From positions 124,001 through 188,000 of the forward strand of contig NZ_SOFP01000047.1 in NCBI RefSeq assembly GCF_004402785.1: 64,000 bases of DNA. Direction: 5' to 3'. The number at the start of each line of letters is the position of its first letter. Within the stretch, counting starts at the first letter, position 1. The translations under genes and the position numbers were made by a program. Below are positions 45,951 through 55,279 of the stretch, piece after piece. The notes under the pieces were generated by a model. That model searched no databases. It was not told where the DNA came from and was given only the letters and a program-made list of their open reading frames with translations. The DNA comes from Cryobacterium algoritolerans (GTDB lineage: Bacteria > Actinomycetota > Actinomycetes > Actinomycetales > Microbacteriaceae).

Positions 45951-48482
45951 CTACAGCCGGTTGACCCCGGTGACCCGCAGCACGGCGGCGCCGAGTTCGT
46001 CGGATGCGGCCAGGTCGACCGTGGCGCTGATGCCCCAGTCGTGGTCGCCGGCCGGGTCGTCGAAGATCTGTCTGGCGGTCCAGACGGTGGCCCCCTCGTC
46101 GAGGATCAGCAGACCCGCTCCGCGGGCATTCGCACCAGCGAGCAGCTCGTCGTGCTCGGCGAAGTAGCCGTCCATGGCGTCGGCCCAGGCATCCGCGGTG
46201 AAGCCGTGTTCACGGTCGAGTTCGCCGAGCTCGTCGTAGTGCTCAAGCGCCGCCAGCTGCACCCGGCGGAAGAGTTCGTTGCGCACGAGGATGCGGAAGG
46301 CCCGGGTGTTCGTCGTCAGGCGGCGCGGAGCCGGCGGCAGCACCGAGTGGGCCCCGGCCTCGTGCACGGCAAGGTCGGGGTGGATGAGCTCCTCCCACTC
46401 GTCGAGCAGGCTTGAGTCCACCTGGCGCACGAGCTCGCCGAGCCACTCGATCAGGTCGAGCAGGTCCTCGGTCTTCGCCTCGTCCGGGATGGTCTGCCTG
46501 GCGGCCCGGTAGGCATCGGAGAGGTAGCGCAGCACGACACCCTCGCTGCGGGCGAGCTTGTAGAAGGCGATGAACTCGCCGAACGACATCGCCCGCTCGT
46601 ACATGTCGCGCACGACCGTTTTTGGGCGTAACGCGAAGTCGGCGATCCACGGCTGCGATTGCTTGTAGGTGTCGAACGTGTAGGTGAGCAGTTCCTCGAG
46701 CGGCTTGGGCCAGGTGATCTCCTCCAGCAGCGCCATCCGCTCGTCGTACTCGATGCCCTCCCGTTTCATCGCGTTCACGGCCTCACCGCGGGCGGCGAAT
46801 TGCTGGCCCATCAGCACCGGGCGCGGGTCGTCGAGGGTGGCCTCGACGATCGAGATCATGTCAAGTGCATAGTTGCCGGTCCCTGAGTCCACCGCGGGAT
46901 CGGGGTCGAGCAGCGCGAACGCGGCGAGCGCGAACGGGGAGAGCGGCTGGTTGAGGGCGAAGTTCGGCTGCAGGTCGACGGTCAGGCGGATGTCCGTGCG
47001 CCCGGTCGACGAGTCGAGCTTCTGTTCAACGATCCCCGCCGCGCGCAGCGTCTTGTAGATCCCCAGCGCCCGCCGGGCGTGCGCGAGCTGGCGCTTCCAG
47101 GGCTCGTGGTTGTCGAAGACCAGAGCGTAGACGTGGGCATACGCGTCGCCGCCCCGCCCGATCACGTTGATCAGCATCGCCGCGGTCATCTGCATGCTCG
47201 ACTGCATGGTTTCCGGCTCGGCCGCGACGAGCCGCTGGAACGACGGCTCGCCCCAGGAGACGAAGCCCTCCGGTGCCTTCTTGCGGATGATCTTGCGCTT
47301 CTTCTTCGGGTCGTCGCCGGCCTTTTCGATCGCCTTGAGGTTGTCGGTCTCGTGGTCCGGTGCCTGCACGGCCACCGTCCCGGCGGTGTCGTAGCCGGCC
47401 CGGCCGGCCCGCCCGGCGATCTGGTGGAATTCGCGGGCGTTCAGCTGGCGCATCTTCACGCCGTCGTATTTGGTGAGTGCGGTGAACAGCACGGTGCGGA
47501 TCGGCACGTTGATGCCGACGCCGAGCGTGTCGGTGCCGCAGATCACCCGGAGCAGGCCGCGCTGGGCGAGCTGCTCGACCAGCCGGCGGTACTTGGGCAG
47601 CATGCCTGCGTGATGCACGCCGATGCCCATCCGGATCAGCCGGGACAGGGTCTTTCCGAAGCTAGTGGTGAAGCGGAACTCGCCGATCAGCTCCGCGATC
47701 GCCTCCTTCTGCTCCTTGGTCGCCACCTTCGCGCTGCTCAGCGCCTGGGCGCGCTCCAGGGCGGCCGCCTGCGCGAAGTGCACGATGTAGACCGGCGCCT
47801 GCCCGGTCTTCAGCAGGTCCTCGACCGTCTCGTGCACGGGCGTGGTCTCGTAGAAGTAGTGCAGGAGCACGGGCCGCTCCACGCCGGTGACGACAGCGGT
47901 GGGCCGGCCGGTGCGCCGGGCGAGGTCATCGGCGATGACCGTGACGTCGCCCAGGGTGGCCGACATCAGGATGAACTGCACCCGCGGCAGCAACAGCAGC
48001 GGCACCTGCCAGGCCCAGCCGCGGTCCGGGTCGCCGTAGAAGTGGAATTCGTCCATCACGACCTGGTCCACCTGGGTGTCCTCGCCGCTGCGCAGCGCCA
48101 GGTTCGCGAGGATCTCCGCTGTGCAGCAGATGATCGGGGCGTCGGAGTTCACCGAGGAATCGCCGGTCATCATGCCCACGTTCTCGGCGCCGAAGATGTC
48201 GACGAGAGCGAAGAACTTCTCGCTGACCAGCGCCTTGATCGGGGCGGTGTAGAAGGTGCGTTTGCCGGCGGACAGCGCGGCGAAGTGCGCGCCGACGGCC
48301 ACCAGCGACTTGCCGGTGCCGGTCGGGGTGCTCAGGATGAGGTTCGCCCCGGACACGATCTCGATCACCGCTTCTTCCTGGGCCGGGTAGAGCGCCAGGC
48401 CCTGCTCGACGGCCCAGAGTTCGAATGCCTCGAACAGGATGTCCGGGTCGGTGACATGCGGGAGCGCGGTGAGAGTAGCCAT
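45951..48482 (-). CDS. DEAD/DEAH-box (Ski2-like) RNA helicase with DUF3516
   Basis: An 843-residue superfamily 2 helicase. Motif I STPTGTGKSLVA, Ia TAPIKALVSEKF, motif II DEFHFYGD (DEFH), motif III MSATLGDV and motif VI HQIAGRAGRAGYDTAG are intact. The C-terminal half is the DUF3516 domain that accompanies this helicase in actinobacteria. Ski2-like members unwind RNA; the cellular target of this type is not known to me. The ATG at 48482 has GAAGGA upstream. Confidence 0.93.
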   Translation of the reverse strand: MATLTALPHVTDPDILFEAFELWAVEQGLALYPAQEEAVIEIVSGANLILSTPTGTGKSLVAVGAHFAALSAGKRTFYTAPIKALVSEKFFALVDIFGAENVGMMTGDSSVNSDAPIICCTAEILANLALRSGEDTQVDQVVMDEFHFYGDPDRGWAWQVPLLLLPRVQFILMSATLGDVTVIADDLARRTGRPTAVVTGVERPVLLHYFYETTPVHETVEDLLKTGQAPVYIVHFAQAAALERAQALSSAKVATKEQKEAIAELIGEFRFTTSFGKTLSRLIRMGIGVHHAGMLPKYRRLVEQLAQRGLLRVICGTDTLGVGINVPIRTVLFTALTKYDGVKMRQLNAREFHQIAGRAGRAGYDTAGTVAVQAPDHETDNLKAIEKAGDDPKKKRKIIRKKAPEGFVSWGEPSFQRLVAAEPETMQSSMQMTAAMLINVIGRGGDAYAHVYALVFDNHEPWKRQLAHARRALGIYKTLRAAGIVEQKLDSSTGRTDIRLTVDLQPNFALNQPLSPFALAAFALLDPDPAVDSGTGNYALDMISIVEATLDDPRPVLMGQQFAARGEAVNAMKREGIEYDERMALLEEITWPKPLEELLTYTFDTYKQSQPWIADFALRPKTVVRDMYERAMSFGEFIAFYKLARSEGVVLRYLSDAYRAARQTIPDEAKTEDLLDLIEWLGELVRQVDSSLLDEWEELIHPDLAVHEAGAHSVLPPAPRRLTTNTRAFRILVRNELFRRVQLAALEHYDELGELDREHGFTADAWADAMDGYFAEHDELLAGANARGAGLLILDEGATVWTARQIFDDPAGDHDWGISATVDLAASDELGAAVLRVTGVNRL

Positions 48483-48664
48483 GATCCTTCGATCCTGCCC
48501 TACTCCACTGGGCGTCCGCTCCTGCGGGTGCCGGAGCGCCCCGGCAAGCGGCCCGGCAGCGGCCCGGGCCGGCTCTGGGAAATGCTGTCGTTCCCGGCCG
48601 GCCCCGGCCGAAAACCGCAGCGAATCGTAAGGACTTCCCCGGCGCGCCCCGGACTCCGCGTACC

Positions 48665-48670
48665 TATGCT
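48665..48670 (+). promoter_or_regulatory. Candidate -10 of the molybdopterin oxidoreductase gene (leaderless)
   Basis: TATGCT, 6 nt (GAACGA), then ATG 48677. There is no SD. Confidence 0.5.
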
Positions 48671-48676
48671 GAACGA

Positions 48677-50260
48677 ATGGCCAGCCCAGAGCGTCCTCCC
48701 CGTTCCCCCACCGTCGCGCGCGCCTGGCGGCTGTGGGGCCCCGCCGTGGCCGGGGTCGCCGCTGCGCTGGCCAGCCTGGGCGCGGCCGAGCTTACCGCCG
48801 CACTCCTCGCCCCGGCGGGCAGCCCGATCCTGGCCGTCGGCGCCCTCGTGATCGATCTCGTCCCCGCCTGGGTCAAGGAGTTGGTCATCGCCGTGTTCGG
48901 CACGGGCGACAAGGCGGTGCTGATCGTCTGCGTCGCTGTGGGCGCCCTCGTATTGGCCGCCGTCGCGGGCGTCGTCGAATCCCGTCGTCCGCCGTTCGGC
49001 CGCGCGCTCGTCGTGGCGGCAGGTGGCCTCGCGGTCGTCGCCGTGCTTACCAGGGCGAGCTCCGCCACCTTCGACGCCGTGCCGTCGGTGATCGCGATGG
49101 TGGTCGGGGCGGTCATGCTCACCGTCCTGGTCGCCCGGTTGCCCCGCACCGTGTCGACCGCCTCTGCGACGGCCCTCCACCCGGGCCCCGATCCCGACCG
49201 CAGACGATTCCTCGCCTGGACCGGCGTGAGCGCCGGCCTCGGGCTCCTGGCTGTGATCGGCGGCCAGCTCGTGTCGGCCGGTACCAGGGCCACGGATGCC
49301 GCCCGCGCCCTGTTCACCCTGCCCGTCCCGGCCACGGCGTCGGCCCCGATCCCGGCCGGAGCCGACCTCGCGATCGAGGGCCTCTCCCCCGTGATCACGC
49401 CGAATCTCGGCTTCTACCGGATCGACACGGCGCTGCAGGTGCCCCGGATCGATCCAACGACCTGGACGCTCAAGATCACCGGCATGGTCGAGAACGAGGT
49501 CGAGCTGACCTTCGCGGAGCTCCTCGCCCTACCGCTGGAGGAAAGCACCACGACGCTCACCTGCGTGTCCAACCCCGTGGGCGGCGACCTGATCGGCAAC
49601 GCCACCTGGCTCGGCTACCCGGTCCGGCTGCTGCTCGCCCGGGCGAAGCCGCGCCCCGGCGCCGACATGGTGCTCTCCCGCAGCGAGGACGGCTGGACCG
49701 CGAGCACCCCGCTGGAGGTGCTGACCGATGACCGCAACGCGATCCTCGCCGTCGGCATGAACGGCGTGCCGCTCCCCCTCGAGCACGGTTACCCGGTGCG
49801 GATGGTCGTGCCCGGGCTCTACGGCTACGTCTCGGCCACCAAATGGGTGGTCGAGCTGAACGTGACCCGGTTCGACCTGGAGACCGCGTACTGGACCAAC
49901 CGCGGCTGGACCGAACGCGGACCGGTGAAGCTGTCCTCCAGGATCGACGTGCCGCGCGCGGGGGCCCGGGTGCCGGCCGGACCGGTGATGCTTGCCGGCG
50001 TCGCCTGGTCGCAGCACGTGGGAATCCGTTTTGTGCAGGTGCAGGTCGACGACGGCCCCTGGAACGACGCGAACCTGGCCGACGCGATCTCCGCCGACAC
50101 CTGGCGCCAGTGGAGCTGGCAGTGGACCGCGCCCGCCGGCCGGCACACCCTCCGGGTACGGGCGACCGACGCCGCCGGGCTCGTGCAGACCTCGGTGGTG
50201 CGCGATGTGGTCCCCGACGGGGCCACCGGGCTGCAGCAGGTGCCGGTGACGGTCGGCTGA
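48677..50260 (+). CDS. Membrane-anchored molybdopterin-dependent oxidoreductase, sulfite oxidase family
   Basis: A 527-residue protein. Four or five N-terminal membrane helices (for example VAAALASLGAAELTAALLA and ALVVAAGGLAVVAVLT) are followed at about 174 by an RRRFLAW segment and another hydrophobic stretch. The oxidoreductase domain (about 215-420) has LTCVSNPVGGDLIGNATWLGYPVRLLL, whose Cys is the expected molybdenum ligand, and HGYPVRMVVPGLYGYVSATKWV. A C-terminal Mo-co dimerisation (Ig-like) domain follows. The catalytic domain should face outside. The substrate is unknown. Confidence 0.92.
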   Translation: MASPERPPRSPTVARAWRLWGPAVAGVAAALASLGAAELTAALLAPAGSPILAVGALVIDLVPAWVKELVIAVFGTGDKAVLIVCVAVGALVLAAVAGVVESRRPPFGRALVVAAGGLAVVAVLTRASSATFDAVPSVIAMVVGAVMLTVLVARLPRTVSTASATALHPGPDPDRRRFLAWTGVSAGLGLLAVIGGQLVSAGTRATDAARALFTLPVPATASAPIPAGADLAIEGLSPVITPNLGFYRIDTALQVPRIDPTTWTLKITGMVENEVELTFAELLALPLEESTTTLTCVSNPVGGDLIGNATWLGYPVRLLLARAKPRPGADMVLSRSEDGWTASTPLEVLTDDRNAILAVGMNGVPLPLEHGYPVRMVVPGLYGYVSATKWVVELNVTRFDLETAYWTNRGWTERGPVKLSSRIDVPRAGARVPAGPVMLAGVAWSQHVGIRFVQVQVDDGPWNDANLADAISADTWRQWSWQWTAPAGRHTLRVRATDAAGLVQTSVVRDVVPDGATGLQQVPVTVG

Positions 50261-50393
50261 GGTGACGGTCGACTGACTTGTCCACCGACCTCCGCCTGCC
50301 CCGCGACAGTCAGGCCGGCCGGGCGTATCCTCAACAGCACAATCCTCGCGACGCGGTGTTATGCCCTTCAGCGAGCCGCTCGAAAGGACAGCC

Positions 50394-50786
50394 ATGCGCA
50401 CCCAGACGAAGCTCTCCCCCGCCGACCTGCGGCACTTCGAGGGCCTGCTGTTGGAGGAGCGCCGCGAACTTGACGTGGCCCTCGACCGGATCACCCACAC
50501 CCTCGATGACGTGATCGAAGCCAGGAACAGCGGCACCGCCGACGACGAGCACGATCCGGAGGGTCCCACGCTCACGATGGAGTGGTCGCGGATCTCGGGC
50601 GTGCACAGCGAGTTCGAGGCGAAGGCTGCCACGGTCGACCGGGCGCTCGCCCGGATCAGCGACGGCAGTTACGGGCTGTGCGTGCGCGGCGGCGAACCGA
50701 TCGGGCGGGCCCGGCTCGAGGCCAGGCCCGCCGCCGAGCTGTGCATCGACTGCGCCCGCGACGCGGAGGCGCGCCCACGGGCGTGA
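50394..50786 (+). CDS. TraR/DksA family zinc-finger-like protein with a degenerate Cys pair
   Basis: A 130-residue protein: an N-terminal coiled coil (LRHFEGLLLEERRELDVALDR and ATVDRALARI) and a C-terminal DksA finger. The usual CxxC...CxxC is incomplete: Cys96 stands in LCVRGG where Gly99 replaces the second Cys, while Cys117 and Cys120 (CIDC) are kept. Zinc binding may be lost or altered. In DksA-type proteins the coiled coil reaches into RNA polymerase; actinobacterial homologs are poorly studied. The ATG at 50394 has AAAGGA at the right distance; the in-frame ATG at 50361 lacks one. Confidence 0.85.
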   Translation: MRTQTKLSPADLRHFEGLLLEERRELDVALDRITHTLDDVIEARNSGTADDEHDPEGPTLTMEWSRISGVHSEFEAKAATVDRALARISDGSYGLCVRGGEPIGRARLEARPAAELCIDCARDAEARPRA

Positions 50787-50803
50787 CCCCGAGCCCGTTC
50801 TCC

Positions 50804-52783
50804 CTAGACCTCGTCGGTGACCGGGGCCGCGAACTGGGCGTTGTAGAGCGCGTGGTAGGCGCCATCGGCCGCGAGCAGCTCGTCGTGCGCGCCCAACTCG
50901 ACGATCCGGCCGGCCTCCATCACCAGGATGAGGTCGGCGTCGCGGATTGTGGACAGGCGGTGCGCGATCACGAAACTGGTCCGGTCGGCGCGGAGCGCGC
51001 TCATGGCCTTTTGCACGAGCACCTCGGTGCGGGTGTCGACGGAGCTGGTCGCCTCGTCCAGGATCAGCACGCTGGGCTTGGCCAGGAACGCCCGGGCGAT
51101 CGTGAGCAGCTGCTTCTCGCCGGCGCTGACGTTGCCGCCCTCGTCGTCGAGCACTGTGTCGTAGCCGTCCGGTAGCGAGTGCACGAACCGGTCGACGTAG
51201 GTTGCCCGTGCGGCGGCCTGAATGTCCTCCTCAGTGGCATCCGGACGCCCGTAGGCGATGTTCTCCCTGATGGTGCCGCCGAACAGCCAGGTGTCCTGGA
51301 GCACCATTCCCATCCGGCCGCGCAGGTCGTCGCGGGTCATCTTCGCGACGTCGACGCCGTCGAGGGTGATCCGGCCGGAGTCCAGCTCGTAGAAACGCAT
51401 CATCAGGTTGACCAGGGTGGTCTTGCCTGCGCCGGTCGGCCCGACGATCGCGACCGTCTGGCCTGGTTCCGCAATGAGGCTGATGTGCTCGATCAGCGGC
51501 TGGTCGGCGGTGTAGCGGAACGACACGTCCTCGAAGGCGAGCCGGCCGTGGACGGTGGGCGGGGTCTCGGCCGGTTTCGGGTCGGGGCTCTGCTCCTCGC
51601 CGTCGAGCAGGTCGAAGACACGCTCGGCGGACGCGACACCGGACTGGAGCAGGTTGGCCATCGAACCGAGCTGCGCGAGCGGCTGGGTGAACTGCCGGGA
51701 GTACTGGATGAAGGCCTGCACGTCGCCGAGCTGCATCGTACCGGACGCCACCTGCAGCCCGCCGACGACGGCGATGCCGACGTAGACGAGGTTGCCGATG
51801 AACGTCATCGCCGGCATGATCATGCCGCTGATGAACTGTGCGCCGAAGCTGGCCTGGTAGAGCTCCTCGTTCTTGACCCTGAATCGCTCTTCGACTTCCT
51901 TCTGGCGGCCGAACACCTTGACCAGGGCGTGCCCGGTGAAGGTCTCCTCGATCTGGCCGTTCAGTTCGCCGGTGTTCTTCCACTGCCCCACGAAGAGTTT
52001 CTGCGAGCGCTTGGCGATGAGCATCGTGGTCACCAGCGTGAGCGGCACCGTGACCAGTGCGATCACGGCGAGCAGCGGCGAGAGCAGGAACATCATCACG
52101 ATGACCCCGATCACCGTCAGGAGCGAGGTGACGATCTGGCTGAGGGACTGCTGCAGGCTCTGTGACACGTTGTCAACGTCGTTGGTGACCCGGCTGAGCA
52201 GTTCACCGCGCTGAACGGTGTCGAAGTAGCGCAGCGGCAGGCGGTTGATCTTCGCCTCGATCTCGTCGCGCAGACGGAACACCGTGCGCTGCACGACCCC
52301 GTTGAGCACGTAGGCCTGAATCCAGCTGAACGTCGAGGACAGCACGTAGAGGATCATCGCCCACAGCAGCACCGCAGACAGCGCTGCGACGTCGATGCCG
52401 AGCCCCGGTGTGAGGGTCATGCCGCTGAGCATGTCCGCCTTGGCGGTCTCCCCGGCCGCGCGGAGCCCGGCGATGATGTCGGCCTGGCTGGCTCCGGAGG
52501 GAAGAGCCTTGGACACGATGCCGGAGAAGATCAGGTTCGTGCCCTGGCCGAGCAGCCGCGGGCCGATCACCGAGAAGGTGACGCTCACCACGGCGAGAAC
52601 CAGCACGAGCAGGAGCCAGAGTCGTTCGGGCCTGAGCTTGCCGATCAGCCGCCTGGCCGACGGGCCGAAGTTCATCGCTTTCTCGGCCGGGGCACTCATG
52701 CCGCCGAACGGGCCGTGCCCGCCGCCGGGTCCGCGTGGCGGCGGTCGGTCCGCCGCGGGCCGTTCCCTGGTTGCCTCGCTCAT
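50804..52783 (-). CDS. Heterodimeric ABC exporter, subunit with consensus ATPase site
   Basis: A 659-residue half-transporter: a Pro/Gly-rich N-terminus (about 40 residues), six membrane helices, and a nucleotide-binding domain with Walker A GPTGAGKTTLVNL, signature NVSAGEKQLLTIARAF, Walker B plus catalytic Glu VLILDEATSSVD and H-loop VIAHRLSTI. All catalytic residues are canonical. Its ATG overlaps the stop of the partner gene by 4 nt (ATGA), and both follow tetR, so it is the third gene of a regulated exporter operon, most likely for drugs or lipids. Confidence 0.94.
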   Translation of the reverse strand: MSEATRERPAADRPPPRGPGGGHGPFGGMSAPAEKAMNFGPSARRLIGKLRPERLWLLLVLVLAVVSVTFSVIGPRLLGQGTNLIFSGIVSKALPSGASQADIIAGLRAAGETAKADMLSGMTLTPGLGIDVAALSAVLLWAMILYVLSSTFSWIQAYVLNGVVQRTVFRLRDEIEAKINRLPLRYFDTVQRGELLSRVTNDVDNVSQSLQQSLSQIVTSLLTVIGVIVMMFLLSPLLAVIALVTVPLTLVTTMLIAKRSQKLFVGQWKNTGELNGQIEETFTGHALVKVFGRQKEVEERFRVKNEELYQASFGAQFISGMIMPAMTFIGNLVYVGIAVVGGLQVASGTMQLGDVQAFIQYSRQFTQPLAQLGSMANLLQSGVASAERVFDLLDGEEQSPDPKPAETPPTVHGRLAFEDVSFRYTADQPLIEHISLIAEPGQTVAIVGPTGAGKTTLVNLMMRFYELDSGRITLDGVDVAKMTRDDLRGRMGMVLQDTWLFGGTIRENIAYGRPDATEEDIQAAARATYVDRFVHSLPDGYDTVLDDEGGNVSAGEKQLLTIARAFLAKPSVLILDEATSSVDTRTEVLVQKAMSALRADRTSFVIAHRLSTIRDADLILVMEAGRIVELGAHDELLAADGAYHALYNAQFAAPVTDEV

Positions 52784-54513
52784 GCCGCTTCCTCCGCTGT
52801 GAGCTGTGATGACACGATTTCCTGGTAGGTGCCGCTGCTCTCGAGCAGCTCGTGATGGGTGCCAGCGCCGACGATGCGGCCGTCTTCGAGCACGAGAATC
52901 TGGTCGGCGTCGATGATGGTCGACACCCGCTGCGCCACGATGATCATCGTCGCCCCATCGGTGCCGGTCTTCAGAGCGGCCCGCAGCCGGGCATCCGTGG
53001 CCAGGTCGAGGGAGGAGAATGAGTCGTCGAAGATGTAGATCTCCGGGCGCTTGATCAGCGCGCGCGCGATCGCGAGCCGCTGTCGCTGGCCGCCGGACAC
53101 GTTGGTGCCGCCCTGGGCGATCGGGGAGTCGAGCCCCTCCGGCATCTCCGAGACGAAGTCCCTCGCCTGGGCGATCGTGAGCGCCCGCCAGAGTTCCTCT
53201 TCGGTGGCGTCCGGCTTGCCGTACTGCAGATTGCTGCGAACGGTTCCGGAGAACAGGTAGGGTTTCTGCGGCACGAGGCCGATGTGCCCCCAGAGCAGGT
53301 CGGGGTTGAGCTCGCGCACGTCCACGCCGTCGACGAGCACCGAGCCGCTCGTGGCGTCGAAGAGCCGAGGCAGCAGGTTGACCAGGGTGGTTTTGCCGGA
53401 GCCGGTGCTGCCGATGATCGCGGTGGTCTGCCCGGAGCGGGCCAGGAAGCTCACATTGCTGAGCACCGGCTGCTCGGCCCCCGGGTAGGCGAAACCCACG
53501 TCCAGCAGGGCGAGTTCACCGCGGCCGACGGTCGCGTTCACCGGATTGGCCGGGGGAACCACGCTCGACCTGGTGCCGAGCACCTCGCCGATCCGGTCGG
53601 CGGAGACAGTCGCGCGCGGGATCATCACGGCCATGAAGGTCGCCATCATCACGGCCATCAGGATCTGCATGAGGTAGGAGAGGAACGCGATCAGGGTGCC
53701 GACCTGCATCGAGCCGTCCTGGATCCGGAACGCCCCGAACCAGATAACGGCGACGCTCGAGACGTTGAGCACGAGCATCACGATCGGGAACATCAGCGCC
53801 ATCAGCCGGCCCGCCCGCAGCGCGTAGTCGGTGACGTCCTCGTTTGCCACGGTGAAGCGGGCCTGCTCGCGGTCCTCGCGCACGAAGGCACGAATGACCC
53901 GGATGCCGGTGAGCTGTTCACGAAGCACCCGGTTGATCGTGTCGATCTTCGCCTGCATCACCCGGAACAGCGGCACCATCCGAACGATGATCAGGCCGAC
54001 GGCTATCAGGAGCACGGGCACGCTCACCGCGATCAGCCACGAGAGTTGCACGTCCTGGCGGATCGCCATGATCACGCCGCCGATGGAGAGGATCGGCGCG
54101 GAGACCATCAGGGTGGAGGTCATCAGCACGAGCATCTGCACCTGCTGGACATCGTTGGTGGAGCGGGTGATCAGCGACGGGGCGCCGAAGCGGGTGACCT
54201 CCTGCTCCGAGAACTCGCCGACCCGGGAGAAGACCGCTCCGCGCAGGTCACGCCCGAGCGCCATGGCCGCCTTCGCGCCGAAGTAGACCGCGATGATCGA
54301 GCAGACGATCTGGGCGAAGGTGATCAGCAGCATCGTCCCGCCGATGCGGAGGATGTAACCGGTGTCGCCCTTGGCGACACCCTCGTCGATGATGTCGGCG
54401 TTGAGGGTGGGCAGATAGAGCGATGCGATCGACTGCGCCAGCTGGAAGACGACCACCGCCGCCAGAAGGCGCCGGTATGGCCGCAGGTACTTCACGAGCA
54501 GTTTCCGGAGCAT
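52780..54513 (-). CDS. Heterodimeric ABC exporter, subunit with degenerate ATPase site
   Basis: A 577-residue half-transporter with six helices and one nucleotide-binding domain: Walker A GSTGSGKTTLVNL, signature NVSGGQRQRLAIARAL. The Walker B segment reads IYIFDDSFSSLD, with Asp where the catalytic Glu should be, and the H-loop reads IIVAQRVST, with Gln for His. This is the pattern of the non-catalytic half in heterodimeric exporters such as TM287/288 and LmrCD. It lies 9 bp after tetR and overlaps the partner gene. Confidence 0.94.
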   Translation of the reverse strand: MLRKLLVKYLRPYRRLLAAVVVFQLAQSIASLYLPTLNADIIDEGVAKGDTGYILRIGGTMLLITFAQIVCSIIAVYFGAKAAMALGRDLRGAVFSRVGEFSEQEVTRFGAPSLITRSTNDVQQVQMLVLMTSTLMVSAPILSIGGVIMAIRQDVQLSWLIAVSVPVLLIAVGLIIVRMVPLFRVMQAKIDTINRVLREQLTGIRVIRAFVREDREQARFTVANEDVTDYALRAGRLMALMFPIVMLVLNVSSVAVIWFGAFRIQDGSMQVGTLIAFLSYLMQILMAVMMATFMAVMIPRATVSADRIGEVLGTRSSVVPPANPVNATVGRGELALLDVGFAYPGAEQPVLSNVSFLARSGQTTAIIGSTGSGKTTLVNLLPRLFDATSGSVLVDGVDVRELNPDLLWGHIGLVPQKPYLFSGTVRSNLQYGKPDATEEELWRALTIAQARDFVSEMPEGLDSPIAQGGTNVSGGQRQRLAIARALIKRPEIYIFDDSFSSLDLATDARLRAALKTGTDGATMIIVAQRVSTIIDADQILVLEDGRIVGAGTHHELLESSGTYQEIVSSQLTAEEAA

Positions 54514-54522
54514 CGGTTTCTC

Positions 54523-55131
54523 CTAGGCGGTGCGGTGCGGGGACGCGGTGGCGTCCTGCGGGGTGGGTCGACCCATGATTCCGTGCAGGATCAGGGTGGT
54601 GATCTCGTCATCGTCGAAGTCTGGGCCGTTGCGGATCTGGGGCACGGATGCCGCGAGCGTCACCATCCGGATGATCTGGCCGACCCGGTCGGCCGGCACG
54701 GAGAGCCGTTCGAGGTCGTCACCGAGCACGCGGGTCACGATCGCCTCGTACTGGTGGGGACCCTTGTGCCCGGGTGGCGGACCGTGCCGGCCAAGCGCGG
54801 TCATCAGCGTGAACACCGTGGTGAACCGCCCGCGCATCAGGGTGACCACCCTGCGAATCCGTTCCTCGAACGGGAGGAGCGGGTCGATCTCGGCCAGCTG
54901 CCGCCGGAACGGCTCCGGATCAAGGTGACGGGCCACCGCGGCCTGGATCAGCTCATCCTTGCTGCCGAAGGCGCGGAAGATCGTTCCCTCTGCAATCCCG
55001 GCACAGTCCGCGATCTGCCGGGTGGTGACGGCCTGACCGTGCTCGAGCAGCAGCGGGGTGACCGCGTCGATCAGCATCGACTGGCGATCCTCGACGGACA
55101 GCGATTTCGCTCGTGCGGGTTTGACGGCCAT
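54523..55131 (-). CDS. TetR family transcriptional regulator
   Basis: A 202-residue repressor. The N-terminal HTH is clear: MLIDAVTPLLLEHGQAVTTRQIADCAGIAEGTIFRAFGSKDELIQAAVARHL. The C-terminal ligand domain is variable, as usual. It sits directly upstream of two ABC exporter genes (9-bp gap) and is preceded by a palindrome overlapping its own promoter, so it most likely represses the whole tetR-ABC operon and is released by an exported compound. The start is the ATG at 55131, 6 nt after TAGAGT. Confidence 0.94.
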   Translation of the reverse strand: MAVKPARAKSLSVEDRQSMLIDAVTPLLLEHGQAVTTRQIADCAGIAEGTIFRAFGSKDELIQAAVARHLDPEPFRRQLAEIDPLLPFEERIRRVVTLMRGRFTTVFTLMTALGRHGPPPGHKGPHQYEAIVTRVLGDDLERLSVPADRVGQIIRMVTLAASVPQIRNGPDFDDDEITTLILHGIMGRPTPQDATASPHRTA

Positions 55132-55137
55132 CCACTC

Positions 55138-55143
55138 ACTCTA
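55138..55143 (-). promoter_or_regulatory. Candidate -10 of tetR (leaderless)
   Basis: Minus-strand TAGAGT, 6 nt, then ATG 55131. The operator-like palindrome begins 2 bp upstream of it. Confidence 0.5.
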
Positions 55144-55145
55144 AA

Positions 55146-55163
55146 TGAGTGAGCACTCACTCA
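55146..55163. promoter_or_regulatory. Probable TetR operator
   Basis: TGAGTGAG-CA-CTCACTCA is a perfect 8-bp inverted repeat with a 2-bp centre. It lies in the spacer between the -10 (55138-55143) and where the -35 should be, 15 bp from the tetR start. Position, length and symmetry fit an autorepressing TetR site. Confidence 0.75.
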
Positions 55164-55185
55164 CAAGCACCCATCACCATTTCCT

Positions 55186-55270
55186 GTCGAATTCGACGGT
55201 GATTTTGCCCGCAGAGTCCAAGAACCTGCCTGCCGGACGCGATATCGCCAAAATGTCCGTCGAATTCGAC
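55186..55270. repeat. Long inverted repeat between tetR and the aldo/keto reductase gene
   Basis: Arms 55186-55207 and 55249-55270 are complementary at 20 of 22 positions, each containing the self-complementary CGTCGAATTCGACG-type core, with a 41-bp centre. It lies between the tetR promoter and the end of the aldo/keto reductase gene. No T run follows, so it is not a standard terminator; it may be a small palindromic element. Confidence 0.75.
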
Positions 55271-55279
55271 GGGACGAGG

